From Actinomycetota bacterium (lineage in GTDB: Bacteria > Actinomycetota > Humimicrobiia > Humimicrobiales > Humimicrobiaceae): a DNA stretch of 5,932 nucleotides. Both the position numbers and the translations under genes were made by a program. Location: NCBI GenBank assembly GCA_023488645.1, contig JAMDDL010000197.1, positions 1-5,932 of the forward strand, written 5' to 3'. The notes beneath the pieces are model-generated. The model was not told the DNA's origin. It did no database searches and worked only from the letters and a program-made list of their open reading frames with translations. This document shows positions 5,820 to 5,932 of the stretch, one piece after another (position 1 is the first letter of the stretch; each line of letters opens with the position of its first letter).

Positions 5820-5932
5820 TCAATCCGGAGTATTTTTTATCTCTTCCATCAGGCTATTGATATCAGGAACTCTTGACTTTAACTTTTCAATTTCTTTTTG
5901 AATATCCTGCATTCGCAAAAATGCCGTTTTTA
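5820..5932 (-). CDS. C-terminal fragment of an unidentified gene
   Basis: On the minus strand an open frame enters from the right edge and ends at a TGA (5822-5820), giving the last 36 residues of a protein (KTAFLRMQDIQKEIEKLKSR... ending NTPD). The tail is charged and probably helical, with Ile/Leu spaced as in an amphipathic or coiled-coil helix (IQKEIEKLK). I do not recognise the family from so short a piece. It lies 89 bp upstream of the SDR in the same direction, consistent with a shared operon. The gap 5731-5819 holds the SDR ribosome binding site and an A/T-only hairpin, GAAAAA/TTTTTC (5761-5780), with no clear terminator. The absence of stops in this frame in AT-rich DNA gives moderate support for real coding. 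Confidence 0.55.
   Translation of the reverse strand, partial: KTAFLRMQDIQKEIEKLKSRVPDINSLMEEIKNTPD

Overview
This window is AT-rich throughout, with poly-A/T-rich spacers, strong AGGAG-type ribosome binding sites and AT-ended codons. That suggests a low-GC Bacillota (clostridial) chromosome, but no marker gene fixes the genus. No rRNA, tRNA, CRISPR array or mobile element was seen. The content is typical of an accessory catabolic locus: a local LacI-type regulator surrounded by enzymes.

Layout from left to right. Positions 1-134 are non-coding. Three minus-strand genes follow: a uroporphyrinogen-decarboxylase (URO-D) superfamily protein with a His-x-Cys motif (135-1307), a LacI/GalR-family repressor (1411-2451), and a second, distantly related URO-D superfamily protein with His-Ser-Asp in place of His-x-Cys (2612-3724, start corrected from an upstream TTG). 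A 143-bp divergent intergenic region (3725-3867) holds a palindromic TATAATTATA that puts a consensus -10 on both strands. It also holds a LacI-family-like operator with a central CG. A plus-strand class II aldolase/adducin-family gene (3868-4935) follows. It carries a long hydrophilic linker and an extra C-terminal domain, and one metal-binding His is replaced by Asn. It converges, across an 18-bp gap containing most of a 14-bp palindrome, on a minus-strand short-chain dehydrogenase (4954-5730). The last 36 codons of an unidentified minus-strand gene (5820-5932) run off the right edge.

How the genes may work together (inference): the LacI protein probably senses a sugar-like ligand and controls the divergent promoter driving URO-D gene 2 one way and the aldolase the other. 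The NAD-type SDR could oxidise a hydroxyl group of a polyol or sugar acid, and the aldolase-family protein could cleave or bind the product. The two URO-D proteins lack the N-terminal arginine motif of true haem-pathway HemE. The His-x-Cys protein resembles the zinc-thiol methyltransferase branch (MtaA/MtbA/CmuA type). The His-Ser-Asp protein belongs to a branch with no established reaction that I can name. No corrinoid protein, transporter, sugar kinase or microcompartment shell gene lies inside the window, so the substrate cannot be deduced. The most unusual items are the pair of dissimilar URO-D paralogues flanking the regulator and the aldolase with an altered metal site and a tail that resembles microcompartment-associated proteins.
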